Positions 7,602-16,778 of a DNA stretch of 64,000 nt are shown in pieces. Position numbers and translations under genes: made by a program. Position 1 is the first letter of the stretch. Every line of letters starts with the position of its first letter. A model generated the notes under the pieces. It did no database searches. It was given only the letters and a program-made list of their open reading frames with translations, and was not told where the DNA came from. This stretch comes from Bradyrhizobium roseum. GTDB taxonomy: Bacteria > Pseudomonadota > Alphaproteobacteria > Rhizobiales > Xanthobacteraceae. The stretch is taken from the NCBI RefSeq assembly GCF_030413175.1, contig NZ_CP129212.1, positions 6,176,450-6,240,449 of the forward strand. The letters are read 5' to 3'.

Positions 7602-10151
7602 TCAGGCGCTAACCACGCGGCAGGCGCACTTCTTGAAGTCCGTCTCTTTCGAGATCGGGCACGTCGCATCAAGCGTGAGCTTGTTGGCGAGTTGACTCTC
7701 GTCGAAGAACGGGAAGTAGACGAGCCCGCGGGGCGGCTTGTTGCGTCCCTTGGTCTCCACCCGCGTCACCACTTCGCCGCGACGGGTCTGGATCTTGATC
7801 GGCTGGCCGCGCAGCAGCTTGCGATCGGCCGCGTCGTCCGGATGCATGAACAGCGTCGCCGCCGGCACGGAGCGATGCAGTTCGGGCACGCGGCGCGTCA
7901 TCGAGCCGGAATGCCAGTGCTCCAGCACGCGGCCGGTGCACAGCCACAGGTCGAATTCCTTGTCCGGCGACTCGGCGGCCGGCTCGACCGGGCAGAAGAT
8001 GATGCGCGCCTTCTTGTCGGGCTTGCCGTAGAACGAGACGCCTTCGCCCGGCTTTACGTAGGGATCGTATCCTTCGCGGAAGCGCCACAGCGTTTCCTTG
8101 TTGTTGACGACCGGCCAACGCAGCCCGCGCGCCTGATGGTACTGCTCAAAGTCGGCCAGATCGTGCCCATGGCCGCGACCAAATTTGGCGTATTCCTCAA
8201 ACAGGCCCTTCTGCACGTAGAAGCCGAAGGCCGCACTCTCGGAGTTGTCATAACCCTTCTGGCATTCGGTGACGGGGAACTTGTTCACCTCGCCATTGGC
8301 ATAGAGCACGTCGAACAGGGTCTTGCCGCGCCATTCGGGCTTCTTGGCGATCAGTTCTTCCGGCCACACTTCCTCGAGCTTGAAATGCTTCGAGAACTCC
8401 ATCAGCTGCCACAGGTCGGAGCGCGCCTCGCCCGGCGCCTTGACCTGCTGCCGCCAGAACTGCGTGCGCCGCTCGGCGTTGCCATAGGCGCCTTCCTTTT
8501 CCATCCACATCGCGGTGGGCAGGATGAGGTCGGCGGCCAGCGCGGTGACGGTCGGATACGGATCGGAGACGACGACGAAGGCGGCCGGATTGCGGTAGCC
8601 TGGGTAGCCTTCCTCGTTCATGTTCGGGGCCGTCTGCATGTTGTTGTTGCACTGGACCCAGTAGGCGTTGAGCTTGCCGTCCTTCAGCATGCGGTGCTGC
8701 TGCACGGCGTGATAGCCGACGTTGCCCGGCAGCGTGCCTTCGGGGAGCTGCCAGACCTTCTCGGTCTCGGCGCGGTGCTTGGGATTCGTAACGACCATGT
8801 CGGCCGGCAAACGATGCGAAAACGTGCCGACCTCGCGCGCGGTGCCGCACGCGGACGGCTGGCCGGTCAACGAGAACGGACCGCTGCCCGGCTCCGCGAT
8901 CTTGCCCGTGAGCAGGTGCACGTTATAGATCATGTTGTTGGCCCACGTGCCGCGCGTGTGCTGGTTGAAGCCCATGGTCCAGTAGGAAATGATCTTCTTC
9001 TTCGGATCGGCATAGAGCTTGGCGAGCCGCTCGAGCTTCTCCTTCGGTACCCCGGACGCCTTGGCGGCGTAGTCGAGCGTGTATGGCTCGAGCAGCCTCT
9101 TGTATTCGTCGAGCCCGATCTTGTCCTTCATTCCTGCCGGATCCAGCGCGCCGTCCTTGCCCGCCTTGTGCGAGGCGTTTACTGCCTTCACTTCGAGCGC
9201 GTGCGTTGGACGCAGCCCGTAGCCGATGTCGGTGACGGTCGAAGCGAACTCGATATGCTTTTCGACGAAATCCTTGTTCATCGCTCCCGAGTTGACGATG
9301 TAGTTCTGGATGTAGTTGAGGATCGCAAGGTCGCCGTGCGGCGTGAACACCATCGAATTGTCGGCCAGTTCGAACGAGCGGTGCTCGAAGGTCGACAGCA
9401 CGTGCACTTCGCAGCCTTCATGCGTCAGGCGGCGGTCGGTGAGACGCGACCACAGGATCGGATGCATCTCCGCCATGTTGGCGCCCCACAGCACGAACGC
9501 GTCGGTTTGCTCGATGTCGTCATAGCAGCCCATCGGCTCGTCGATGCCGAACGTCCGCATGAAGCCGGCGACGGCCGAGGCCATGCAATGGCGCGCGTTC
9601 GGGTCGAGATTGTTGGTTCGGAACCCCGCCTTGAGCAGCTTGGCGGCGGCATAGCCTTCCCAGATCGTCCACTGGCCGGAGCCGAACATGCCGACCGATG
9701 ACGGGCCATTCGCCTTCAACGCGGCCTTCCATTTCTCGGCCATGATCTTGAAGGCGTCGTCCCAGGAAACCGGCGCGAACTCGCCGTTCTTGTCGAACTT
9801 GCCGTTCTTCATGCGCAGCAGCGGCTGGGTCAGCCGGTCCTCGCCATACATGATCTTCGACAGGAAATAGCCCTTGATGCAGTTGAGACCGCGGTTCACC
9901 GGCGCATCGGGATCGCCCTGGGTCGCAACCACCTTGCCGTTCTTGGTGCCGACGATGACGCCGCAACCGGTGCCGCAAAAGCGGCAGACGCCCTTGTCCC
10001 ACCTGATGCCGTCGGTCTTGCCGGTCTGAGCCCCCGCCGTGTCGGGCAGCGTGACTCCGATCGTCGCAGCGGCAGCGACCGCAGCCGCGGCCTTCAACGC
10101 CTCGCGACGCGTGGTCTGTCGTTCATGGGTATCGGTGGATTGGTTGTCCAT
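7602..10151 (-). CDS. napA: Periplasmic nitrate reductase catalytic subunit NapA
   Basis: NapA reduces nitrate to nitrite in the periplasm with a bis-MGD molybdenum cofactor and one 4Fe-4S cluster. The protein has 849 residues. A Tat signal peptide ([17 protein letters not shown], about 13-29) leads into the cluster Cys residues at 56, 59, 63 and 91 (CRFCGTGC ... GLNC). Cys189 in [10 protein letters not shown] is the expected molybdenum ligand. The C-terminus has the molybdopterin-dinucleotide-binding region ([15 protein letters not shown], then HPDDAADR). I use the ATG at 10151; the frame runs 29 codons further upstream without a plausible signal peptide. napD lies 14 bases upstream. Confidence 0.98.
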   Translation of the reverse strand: MDNQSTDTHERQTTRREALKAAAAVAAAATIGVTLPDTAGAQTGKTDGIRWDKGVCRFCGTGCGVIVGTKNGKVVATQGDPDAPVNRGLNCIKGYFLSKIMYGEDRLTQPLLRMKNGKFDKNGEFAPVSWDDAFKIMAEKWKAALKANGPSSVGMFGSGQWTIWEGYAAAKLLKAGFRTNNLDPNARHCMASAVAGFMRTFGIDEPMGCYDDIEQTDAFVLWGANMAEMHPILWSRLTDRRLTHEGCEVHVLSTFEHRSFELADNSMVFTPHGDLAILNYIQNYIVNSGAMNKDFVEKHIEFASTVTDIGYGLRPTHALEVKAVNASHKAGKDGALDPAGMKDKIGLDEYKRLLEPYTLDYAAKASGVPKEKLERLAKLYADPKKKIISYWTMGFNQHTRGTWANNMIYNVHLLTGKIAEPGSGPFSLTGQPSACGTAREVGTFSHRLPADMVVTNPKHRAETEKVWQLPEGTLPGNVGYHAVQQHRMLKDGKLNAYWVQCNNNMQTAPNMNEEGYPGYRNPAAFVVVSDPYPTVTALAADLILPTAMWMEKEGAYGNAERRTQFWRQQVKAPGEARSDLWQLMEFSKHFKLEEVWPEELIAKKPEWRGKTLFDVLYANGEVNKFPVTECQKGYDNSESAAFGFYVQKGLFEEYAKFGRGHGHDLADFEQYHQARGLRWPVVNNKETLWRFREGYDPYVKPGEGVSFYGKPDKKARIIFCPVEPAAESPDKEFDLWLCTGRVLEHWHSGSMTRRVPELHRSVPAATLFMHPDDAADRKLLRGQPIKIQTRRGEVVTRVETKGRNKPPRGLVYFPFFDESQLANKLTLDATCPISKETDFKKCACRVVSA

Positions 10152-10165
10152 CGTTCGCTCTCCGC

Positions 10166-10513
10166 TTAACGAATCTCTGTCGGTCCGGTTGACACGCGAT
10201 GTCCGGTGCCTGCACCGCACGCCGCATTGTCTTCGCAAGGATTGTCGTCAAAGGGCTCGGCCCCGCCGTCCGCCTCATCGACCGCATGGAAGATCAGCGA
10301 GGCGGCGACCACGCCGGGCATGCGATGAATGGCCGCAATCTGATCGATCGCCATGCTTGTCGGCGTGTCGACGACGGTCGCCGCCAGCCTTTGCTCGCCG
10401 GAGGCCGCCTGCAGCTCGACGCCCGGCAGCGCCTGTATTCTGGCCGTAAGATCCGCGCCGGCGCCCGGTGCGAGATACACGGCAACACCGCAGATGTTCT
10501 GGGAATTAGCCAT
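10166..10513 (-). CDS. napD: NapA signal-peptide-binding chaperone NapD
   Basis: NapD binds the Tat signal peptide of NapA and holds it back until cofactor insertion is complete. The protein has 115 residues. The ferredoxin-like fold is evident in [36 protein letters not shown] and [18 protein letters not shown]. The C-terminal 30 residues, rich in Asp and Gly, are longer than in E. coli NapD. The start ATG lies inside the 3' end of napF (8-base overlap). Confidence 0.92.
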   Translation of the reverse strand: MANSQNICGVAVYLAPGAGADLTARIQALPGVELQAASGEQRLAATVVDTPTSMAIDQIAAIHRMPGVVAASLIFHAVDEADGGAEPFDDNPCEDNAACGAGTGHRVSTGPTEIR

Positions 10514-10865
10514 GACCGGCCACCAGCCTCGCCACTTCGGATGCGAGCTCGGCCCGCTCGCGGGGCAGCATCGCGATCGCCTCGACGGGACAGACCGGGG
10601 CGCAGTCCCCGCAGCCCGTGCAGGCCGCGGCATCGATGACCGCTCCCTTGCGTTCCCGGGCGGGGATTCGAATAGCGGAGTGGTCGCAGACTTCCGCGCA
10701 ACGCCGACAGCTCACCCCGTGTCTCTCGACGCAGATGTTCGCGGTGGAGACGGTCGCCACGAGCCTCGGCTGTTCACAGGCGCTTGAATCGACCGCGGCA
10801 TCGGCGGGCGCCGAAGGAAAAAAGGCCGACAATAATGCGCGTCGCGACACTGGCATGCTTTTCAC
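10506..10865 (-). CDS. napF: Short NapF, ferredoxin-type protein of the nap operon
   Basis: NapF is a cytoplasmic iron-sulfur protein thought to assist loading of the NapA cluster. This copy has 119 residues, against about 160 in the usual three-cluster NapF. Only two cluster motifs are present: C45/C53/C56/C60 (an altered first motif, C-x7-C-x2-C-x3-C) and C82/C85/C88/C92 (CTGCGDCAPVC). The N-terminus (VSRRALLSAFF) is the typical NapF start. It is the first gene of the operon, with no napE upstream, and a FixK-type box lies about 113 bases before the start. Confidence 0.85.
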   Translation of the reverse strand: MKSMPVSRRALLSAFFPSAPADAAVDSSACEQPRLVATVSTANICVERHGVSCRRCAEVCDHSAIRIPARERKGAVIDAAACTGCGDCAPVCPVEAIAMLPRERAELASEVARLVAGHG

Positions 10866-10977
10866 GAGCTGAAGCCCGTGCCCCCAAAAGTTAGCGGAGA
10901 GGGTCGCACAGATGCGCGAATCCCCGGGGGACGCCGTTGTCCTGGAACATGTCTAAACGGGCCTCCACCGCGGTACT

Positions 10978-10991
10978 TTGCGCTAGATCAA
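10978..10991 (-). promoter_or_regulatory. FixK2/FNR-type box upstream of napF
   Basis: The 14 bases TTGCGCTAGATCAA fit the Bradyrhizobium FixK2 consensus TTG(A/C)-N6-(T/G)CAA exactly, with one perfect ATCAA half-site. The centre is about 119 bases upstream of the napF start. A class II activator site about 41 bases before the transcription start would leave a leader of roughly 80 bases. Low-oxygen control of nap by FixK2 is established in Bradyrhizobium; its use here is inferred. Confidence 0.7.
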
Positions 10992-11159
10992 CGAGAAGCG
11001 ACGCCGCCCTCCCCGGCACGCCTGCAGAACAGCCTGAAAATGCTTTCGTTTTCCCGGACGCGGTGTGTGCGCTGCAGTGGCTTGCACTGGCCTTTGCAAT
11101 GGTTAGTTTCGGGTATTCGTGAGTCGGCGGTCCGCCGGCGCCCCTCCCTCACCTTGACC

Positions 11160-12275
11160 ATGACCTCCTTCACCCCGCATCAGGATGCCGCGTTGAAAGC
11201 CGTTGCCGACTGGCTGAAAGCCAAGCCCGGCCGAGGCGGCACGCCGCCGGTGTTCCGGCTGTTCGGCTATGCCGGCACCGGCAAGACCACGCTGGCGCGG
11301 CACATCGCCGAGGGCGTCGACGGCGAGGTGAAATATGCCGCCTTCACCGGCAAGGCGGCACTGGTGATGCGCAACAAGGGCTGCGACAACGCCTCGACGA
11401 TCCACTCGCTGATCTACCGCGCCAAGGAATCCGGCGTGGAACAGCCGAGCTTTGAGCTCTGGGACGACGCACCGGCCTCGAAGGCAAAACTGATCGTGAT
11501 CGACGAATGCTCGATGGTCGATGCCGAGCTAGGCCGCGACCTGATGTCGTTCGACTGTCCGTTGCTGGTGCTCGGTGACCCCGCACAATTGCCGCCGATC
11601 CAGGGCGGCGGCTTCTTCACGGATTGCGAGCCGGACTCGATGCTGACCGAGGTGCACCGCCAGGCCCAGGACGACCCGATCGTTCGAATGTCGATGGACG
11701 TTCGCGAAGGTCGCGAGCTCGAAATCGGCCGCCATGGCGAGAGCGAGGTGGTGCCGCGTAGCGAACTCGATCCCGACCGCGTGATGGGCGCCGACCAGGT
11801 GCTGGTCGGCCGCAACAACACCCGCCGCGCTTACAACATGCGGGTTCGGCAAAAGCAGAACATCGAGGACCCGTTTCCGGTGGCCGGCGACAAGCTGGTG
11901 TGCCTGCGCAACAACCGCAAGAAAGGGCTGTTCAACGGCGGTCTGTGGCGGGTCAAATCGCGCACCCAGCCGCGGGGCAAGTCAAAGATCCTGACCATGC
12001 GGCTGTCGCCCGACGAGGAGTTCGGCCACAAGGTTACCAAGGTCTCGGTGCGCCACGACTGCTTCGAGGGCGGCATCGACGCGATCCCGTGGGACCAGCG
12101 CAAGCCCTATGACGAGTTCGACTACGGCTATGTGCTGACCGTGCACAAGTCGCAGGGCTCGCAATGGGACGACGTGGTGCTGTTCGACGAAAGCTTTGCG
12201 TTTCAGGACAGCCGGGCGCGATGGCTCTACACCGGGATTACGCGGGCGGCGAAACGGCTGAGCGTGGTGGTGTAG
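11160..12275 (+). CDS. ATP-dependent RecD-like DNA helicase
   Basis: This is a superfamily 1B helicase of the short RecD-like/UvrD_C_2 type, often found alone in alphaproteobacteria. The protein has 371 residues. Walker A is GYAGTGKTT at 36-44; a DEAD-like Walker B is LIVIDECSMVD; GDPAQLPPIQGGG is motif III; and LTVHKSQGSQWDDVVLFDES is the UvrD_C_2 motif V-VI region. The frame is open 94 codons further upstream, but that part has no domain character. The ATG at 11160 places the protein at the normal family start (FTPHQDAALKAV). Specific role unknown. Confidence 0.9.
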   Translation: MTSFTPHQDAALKAVADWLKAKPGRGGTPPVFRLFGYAGTGKTTLARHIAEGVDGEVKYAAFTGKAALVMRNKGCDNASTIHSLIYRAKESGVEQPSFELWDDAPASKAKLIVIDECSMVDAELGRDLMSFDCPLLVLGDPAQLPPIQGGGFFTDCEPDSMLTEVHRQAQDDPIVRMSMDVREGRELEIGRHGESEVVPRSELDPDRVMGADQVLVGRNNTRRAYNMRVRQKQNIEDPFPVAGDKLVCLRNNRKKGLFNGGLWRVKSRTQPRGKSKILTMRLSPDEEFGHKVTKVSVRHDCFEGGIDAIPWDQRKPYDEFDYGYVLTVHKSQGSQWDDVVLFDESFAFQDSRARWLYTGITRAAKRLSVVV

Positions 12276-12313
12276 CTTCGCACGGCAAGGAAGTCCTCAT
12301 CCTTGAGGAGCAG

Positions 12314-14050
12314 CTACTTTCCCCCCACGAAGTAAAAATCCTCACGCCCGGGCAGCGAGCCGTAGGTGAACGGCTGCTGGGCGCGGTTGGTCGCCTTCCA
12401 GACGTCGTCGCGGACGATGTCGAACAGTTTTCTCACTTCGATCTTCGGTTCCTTGATGACGCGCGCCAGAACGGTAGCAAACGGGCTGTTGAGGGCATCG
12501 CCGTCGAGGGCGGTCTCGCCGTGCTTGGCGGCATAGACCACCATGAAGCCGGCTTCCGGCTCGATATTGGAAAAGCCGCGGTTCACCAGTTTCAGCGCAA
12601 TTGTCCGCTGCATGGTCTTTTCAAACGGGTTGTCGCGGCAGGCGTCGAGCATGACCAGGCGCAGCTTCTTCGCCCCGGCGACGGACGCGATCACCTGCTC
12701 GAGCGCGACGGCTTGCGTTTCAGCGTCGCTGTCGGCCTTGAGCCGGGCGTCGACCGGGATCAGGTAGTTCACGCCGCCGATCTCCATGCCGTGGCCGGCA
12801 TAATAGACCACCGCCCAGTCGGCCTTTTCGGACTCGACACCAAATTCGTGCAGGGCGGCGAAGAACTTGTCGCGGCCGAGATCGGGCGCCATCGTCACCG
12901 TGGCAAAGCCGAGTTCGCGAAAGGTCGACGCGATCAGTTTGGCGTCGCGCGGCGGGTTGGCGAGCGGCGCGACGCTCTGATAGGCGCCGTTGCCGACGAT
13001 CAGCGCGACCTTGCGCGTCCCCGTCGGCTGGGGCGCCGACGGCAAAACCTTGCCGGCAGGCGCCGGCGCGGCCGCGCCCAGCAGGGCTTCCAGCCGCGCC
13101 TTGGCGACGGCGCGGGCCAGCGTGGTGTCAATGTCCTCGCGCCGCGCCGCCACGGCGCTGGCCACCGTGCGGTAATCGGCGCGGGCGGCGGCGAGGTTGC
13201 GGCGCTTCTCGAACAACTGGCCGCGCCCGACATAGGCGCGAACATAGTTCGGGTTGATCTTGAGCGCAGCCTCGTAATCGCCGAGCGCAGCATCGAGATT
13301 GCCCTTGCCGAGATAGGCATTGCCGCGGCTGGCCAGCGCGAAGACATTGTTCGGCGACTTTGCCAGCGCCGTGTTGCAGTCCGCCAGCGCGTCGTCGAAC
13401 CTGCCCATCCCGATATAGGTCACGCAGCGGTAGACCGGGACCTGCGGGCCGTCGGGGTTGATCTTCTGCGCCTCGGCGAAGTCGGCGAGCGAGGCGTCAT
13501 AGGCCTTCAGCAATCCCTGCAGCCGGCCCCGGTTATAGTGGTGCAAATAGCGGCTCTGGTCGTTGGAGACGTGCTTGACCGCCAGGTTGAACTCATCGAG
13601 CGCCCGCTGCAGCTCGCCACGGCGCATGAAGATCAGGCCACGATTATTGTAGGCGCTGCCGAAGGTTGGACGGAGCTGCAGACACAGATCGTAATCGGCC
13701 AGCGCCCGTTCGTCGTCGCCCTTGTAGCTGTAGGCGATGCCGCGCGCGTTGATGACGTTGGTATTTTGCGGCGCGATCTCGTGGGAGGCGCTGAAGGCGG
13801 CGATCGCGCCGTCGTAATCGCGCTTCTTCATCAGGCTGTCGCCCCGATACCAGAACGCGGCCGCCCGCGAGGGGCCGGTGATCTTCTCGTCGGCGATCAC
13901 GCTTTCGCAGGCCGCCAGCCGCGCCACCGGTTCCGCCGTATTGTTCCGGCAGGTATCGATATCGACGGCCGCCCGCGCCGGGCCTGTGGCGCCAAGCATG
14001 ACGAGACCGAGCAACAAGGCCCGCAACATCGATGGATCGCTCCGGTGCAT
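12314..14050 (-). CDS. Exported TPR protein with C-terminal caspase (C14) domain
   Basis: The protein has 578 residues. Residues 9-28 are a signal peptide (LRALLLGLVMLGATGPARA). Residues 60-300 hold about six tetratricopeptide units (for example NNRGLIFMRRGELQRALDEF and SRGNAYLGKGNLDAALGDY). Residues 345-578 are a caspase-like peptidase domain beginning RKVALIVGNGAYQ, with a complete catalytic pair: His420 in YYAGHGM and Cys471 in LDACRDNPF. Many rhizobial caspase-like proteins lack one of these residues; this one keeps both, so it may be an active periplasmic peptidase. Substrate and trigger are unknown. It converges on the helicase gene and is divergent from msrA. Confidence 0.9.
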   Translation of the reverse strand: MHRSDPSMLRALLLGLVMLGATGPARAAVDIDTCRNNTAEPVARLAACESVIADEKITGPSRAAAFWYRGDSLMKKRDYDGAIAAFSASHEIAPQNTNVINARGIAYSYKGDDERALADYDLCLQLRPTFGSAYNNRGLIFMRRGELQRALDEFNLAVKHVSNDQSRYLHHYNRGRLQGLLKAYDASLADFAEAQKINPDGPQVPVYRCVTYIGMGRFDDALADCNTALAKSPNNVFALASRGNAYLGKGNLDAALGDYEAALKINPNYVRAYVGRGQLFEKRRNLAAARADYRTVASAVAARREDIDTTLARAVAKARLEALLGAAAPAPAGKVLPSAPQPTGTRKVALIVGNGAYQSVAPLANPPRDAKLIASTFRELGFATVTMAPDLGRDKFFAALHEFGVESEKADWAVVYYAGHGMEIGGVNYLIPVDARLKADSDAETQAVALEQVIASVAGAKKLRLVMLDACRDNPFEKTMQRTIALKLVNRGFSNIEPEAGFMVVYAAKHGETALDGDALNSPFATVLARVIKEPKIEVRKLFDIVRDDVWKATNRAQQPFTYGSLPGREDFYFVGGK

Positions 14051-14296
14051 GGATTTCGGTCGCGGCGCGCGGCCGGGGGTTCATTCTGCAAAACAACGCC
14101 TGCAGCGGTCAGGCGCAGTTTAACCGTCTCCCTTAAGGCCTTGCGCAGACGGCGCTTTATTCACGAACTCGTGTGGCGCGGGCCTGTAACAATCAGGCCA
14201 TCGCGCCGTATCTGTGGCATCGGAACGATCAGGGCCGATTGCGAAACGCCGATCCCGCTCTAGACTGCCCTTCAACCATTGCCGAAAGAGGAAACC

Positions 14297-15016
14297 ATGT
14301 CCCCTCGCCATCTCAGACGCCTGTCCCTGTGCGCTGCCGCCGTCGGTGCGCTGGTCATCGCCGCGGTCGCCATCAGCCCGTCGCGCGCCGCCGAGGAAGC
14401 CGTCATCATTCCGCCGCCCGCGGTCGACGTTCAGGCCGCCGACGGCATCCAGACCGCTGTGATCGCCGGCGGCTGCTTCTGGGGCGTGCAGGGCGTCTAC
14501 CAGCACACCGCGGGCGTGCTCAACGCCGTGTCCGGCTATTCCGGTGGCAGCAAGATGACTGCGAACTACACCATGATCGGCACCGGGACCACGGGACATG
14601 CCGAGGCGGTCGAGATCAAGTACGATCCGAAAAAGATCAGCTATGGCAAGATCCTGCAGATCTTCTTTTCCGTCGTGCATGACCCGACGCAGTTGAACCG
14701 GCAGGGCCCGGACACCGGCACGCAATATCGCTCGGCGATCTTCACGGCCAATGACGAACAGAAGAAGGTGGCGGAGGCCTATATCGCCCAGCTCAATGCC
14801 GCCAAGGTCTACAAGAAGCCGATCGTGACCAAGGTCGGCCCGCTGCAGGCCTTCTATGCGGCGGAAGACTATCACCAGGACTATCTGACGCTGCACCCGA
14901 ACCAGCCTTATATAGCGTTCAACGACATCCCGAAGATCGAGAATTTGAAGAAGATCTTTGCGGAGAACTACATCGAGAAGCCAACGCTGGTCAGCAGCGC
15001 GAAGGCTACGAACTGA
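14297..15016 (+). CDS. msrA: Exported peptide methionine-S-sulfoxide reductase MsrA
   Basis: MsrA reduces the S-epimer of methionine sulfoxide in oxidised proteins. The protein has 239 residues. An N-terminal signal peptide (residues 5-31, ending SPSRAAE) suggests a periplasmic enzyme. The catalytic motif is GGCFWG with nucleophile Cys60, followed by YSGGSK and the C-terminal AAEDYHQDYL. The start ATG follows GAAAGAGGAAACC, a good ribosome site. msrB follows after 9 bases, so the two form an operon that repairs both epimers. Confidence 0.95.
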   Translation: MSPRHLRRLSLCAAAVGALVIAAVAISPSRAAEEAVIIPPPAVDVQAADGIQTAVIAGGCFWGVQGVYQHTAGVLNAVSGYSGGSKMTANYTMIGTGTTGHAEAVEIKYDPKKISYGKILQIFFSVVHDPTQLNRQGPDTGTQYRSAIFTANDEQKKVAEAYIAQLNAAKVYKKPIVTKVGPLQAFYAAEDYHQDYLTLHPNQPYIAFNDIPKIENLKKIFAENYIEKPTLVSSAKATN

Positions 15017-15025
15017 GGAGGCTAA

Positions 15026-15436
<411 letters not shown>

Positions 15437-15463
15437 TTCCAGTAACGCTCGAACCTGTTTGCA

Positions 15464-15503
15464 CCCCGCGCGACCAAGAACTGGTCGCGCGGGGTTTCTG
15501 TTT
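15464..15503 (+). terminator. Rho-independent terminator of msrAB
   Basis: A perfect 13-base-pair stem has arms CCCCGCGCGACCA (15464-15476) and TGGTCGCGCGGGG (15482-15494). A 5-base loop separates them, and the T-rich run TTTCTGTTT follows. Confidence 0.9.
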
Positions 15504-15556
15504 GATGGGGCGATTTTTCCTGTCTGCCCGGCGTGCAGACAAGGATGAATTTCGAA

Positions 15557-15931
15557 ATGAACATTTCCAAACGCCTGCTGCTCGGTATCGGCGCAGCCAC
15601 CCTCATCATGGAGAGCGCCGTGATCCAGCCTGCCTTCGCCGCGGACAAGGTTTCTCTGTTCAAGATTATCACGTCCAAAGATGAGATCGTGATCGGGATC
15701 AGCGAGGGCGATCTTGCCCAGATCGAAGGCCAGAACGCCGGAGGCATCGCCAAGATGCTGGTCGCCAAGGGCTCGATGAGCGCGTGGCAATATGCGGTAC
15801 GCAAATCCGCCAGCGGCGATCTCGAACAGGCGCCGCTGCACAAGATCGGCCTGATCGCCCGCGACAGCATCCGCGTCGAGCCCTATGCGACGCCGCTAAA
15901 GGTGCTGCCGATCGACGAGACGAAGAAGTGA
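15557..15931 (+). CDS. Small exported protein of unknown function
   Basis: The protein has 124 residues from the ATG at 15557, chosen because AAGGA lies 11 bases upstream; earlier ATG (15545) and GTG (15533) starts are in frame. Residues 1-29 form a signal peptide (NISKRLLLGIGAATLIMES ... AFA). The mature part (ADKVSLFKIITSKDEIVIGI ... SMSAWQYAVRKSASGDLEQAP) has no Cys and no domain I can name. It is a single gene between two stem-loops. Confidence 0.75.
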   Translation: MNISKRLLLGIGAATLIMESAVIQPAFAADKVSLFKIITSKDEIVIGISEGDLAQIEGQNAGGIAKMLVAKGSMSAWQYAVRKSASGDLEQAPLHKIGLIARDSIRVEPYATPLKVLPIDETKK

Positions 15932-15938
15932 CTCTCCT

Positions 15939-15965
15939 TTCCTTCTCCTACAAGAGGAGAAGGAA
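15939..15965 (+). terminator. Stem-loop after the 15.6-kb exported protein gene
   Basis: The arms TTCCTTCTCCT (15939-15949) and AGGAGAAGGAA (15955-15965) pair perfectly over 11 bases with a 5-base loop, 8 bases after the stop codon. There is no T tail, so it may be a weak or Rho-assisted terminator or an mRNA-stabilising hairpin. Confidence 0.5.
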
Positions 15966-16051
15966 GCGAACGACTTGTGGCCCAAAACATGCTTTGATCC
16001 GGTCGCGGTCGCGTTTGGGGACGCTCCCGCGGGCTGTTAGGGGAGCTCGCC

Positions 16052-16216
16052 ATGTCGCTTGGGACGATACTGGTCATCATCCTGATCATCATTCTGCTGG
16101 GCGGCTTTTCCGGCCGCTTCAGGGGGTATGGCTACGGCCACGGCCATTCCGGGATGGGGCTGATCGGGGTGATTTTGGTCGTCCTGCTGATCCTGCTGCT
16201 CCTTGGCAAGATCTGA
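16052..16216 (+). CDS. DUF3309-type small membrane protein (54 residues)
   Basis: This short gene encodes 54 residues starting MSLGTILVIILIIILLGGF, the N-terminal hydrophobic segment typical of DUF3309 proteins. A Gly/Tyr/His-rich turn follows (GYGYGHGHSGMG), then a second hydrophobic helix (LIGVILVVLLILLLLGKI). The start is well supported by GGGGAG eight bases upstream. DUF3309 proteins are widespread in rhizobia and their function is unknown. The gene stands alone, with about 220 bases of AT-richer DNA after it. Confidence 0.85.
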   Translation: MSLGTILVIILIIILLGGFSGRFRGYGYGHGHSGMGLIGVILVVLLILLLLGKI

Positions 16217-16439
16217 CCCGCTAAATCATTGAAAAAACTTGACTAAATTTATGCCTCCCGCAGCCATGCGTGGATTCATCATCACCCCCGATCTGCTGCT
16301 TCAGGGGTCGCATTTCCGTCAAATAAGCTTATATTGGCTGTTGAAATGACTGCACGGCGCGGCCCGCCATCGTGGCCCCACCGTCATCCAATCCCCATTG
16401 CTCACACGCAAGAGCCGAAAAAGATTGAGGTCACTGTCC

Positions 16440-16724
16440 ATGCGTCCATTCAGCTACAACACCTCCGCCGAACTGTTTCCCGCCGCGATCCGCAAGAAGA
16501 AGCGGGCCGGGTTTGCCTATCGGCGTTTCGGCACCGCGGCGGAAGCGGTTCGCTTCGCGATCGAGGAGTTGCCGGCGGATTCGCTGAACGGCGCCTACCT
16601 GCAGGTCGAGGAGGCCCGCTTCGACCAAAGCGGCATCCGGTCGCTCTATGAAAGCGAAGCCTTCCCGCTCGAACGCCGTCCGCGCCCGGCCGCTGACGCT
16701 GAGGATAAGGCCGACGCGGCCTGA
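16440..16724 (+). CDS. Conserved small protein of unknown function
   Basis: The protein has 94 residues from the ATG at 16440, preceded by GAGG at a 9-base spacing. The sequence is basic at first (IRKKKRAGFAYRRFGTAAEAVRFAIEELP) and acidic at the end. It has no signal peptide or transmembrane helix. The segment FGTAAEAVRFAIEEL with LQVEEARFD looks like a small alpha-beta fold, and I recognise no named domain. A strong terminator follows 22 bases after the stop. Confidence 0.7.
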   Translation: MRPFSYNTSAELFPAAIRKKKRAGFAYRRFGTAAEAVRFAIEELPADSLNGAYLQVEEARFDQSGIRSLYESEAFPLERRPRPAADAEDKADAA

Positions 16725-16746
16725 GCTTTCGGATATCAAATAAAGC

Positions 16747-16777
16747 GCCCCCGGAGCTGGTCTCCGGGGGCTTTTTT
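16747..16777 (+). terminator. Rho-independent terminator between convergent genes
   Basis: A perfect 10-base-pair stem has arms GCCCCCGGAG (16747-16756) and CTCCGGGGGC (16762-16771), a 5-base loop and a TTTTTT tail. It ends one base before the stop codon of the minus-strand DUF4112 gene. On the other strand the stem is followed by GCTTTATTT, so it may work in both directions. Confidence 0.9.
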
Positions 16778-16778
16778 G

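Noticed and set aside
7242..9701. Very long plus-strand open frame of 819 codons
   Set aside because: Antisense to napA and napG, both of which have clear cofactor motifs. The composition is Arg/Ala/His-rich noise.
12164..14263. Plus-strand open frame of 699 codons
   Set aside because: Antisense to the TPR-caspase gene and overlapping the helicase end; no recognisable motif.
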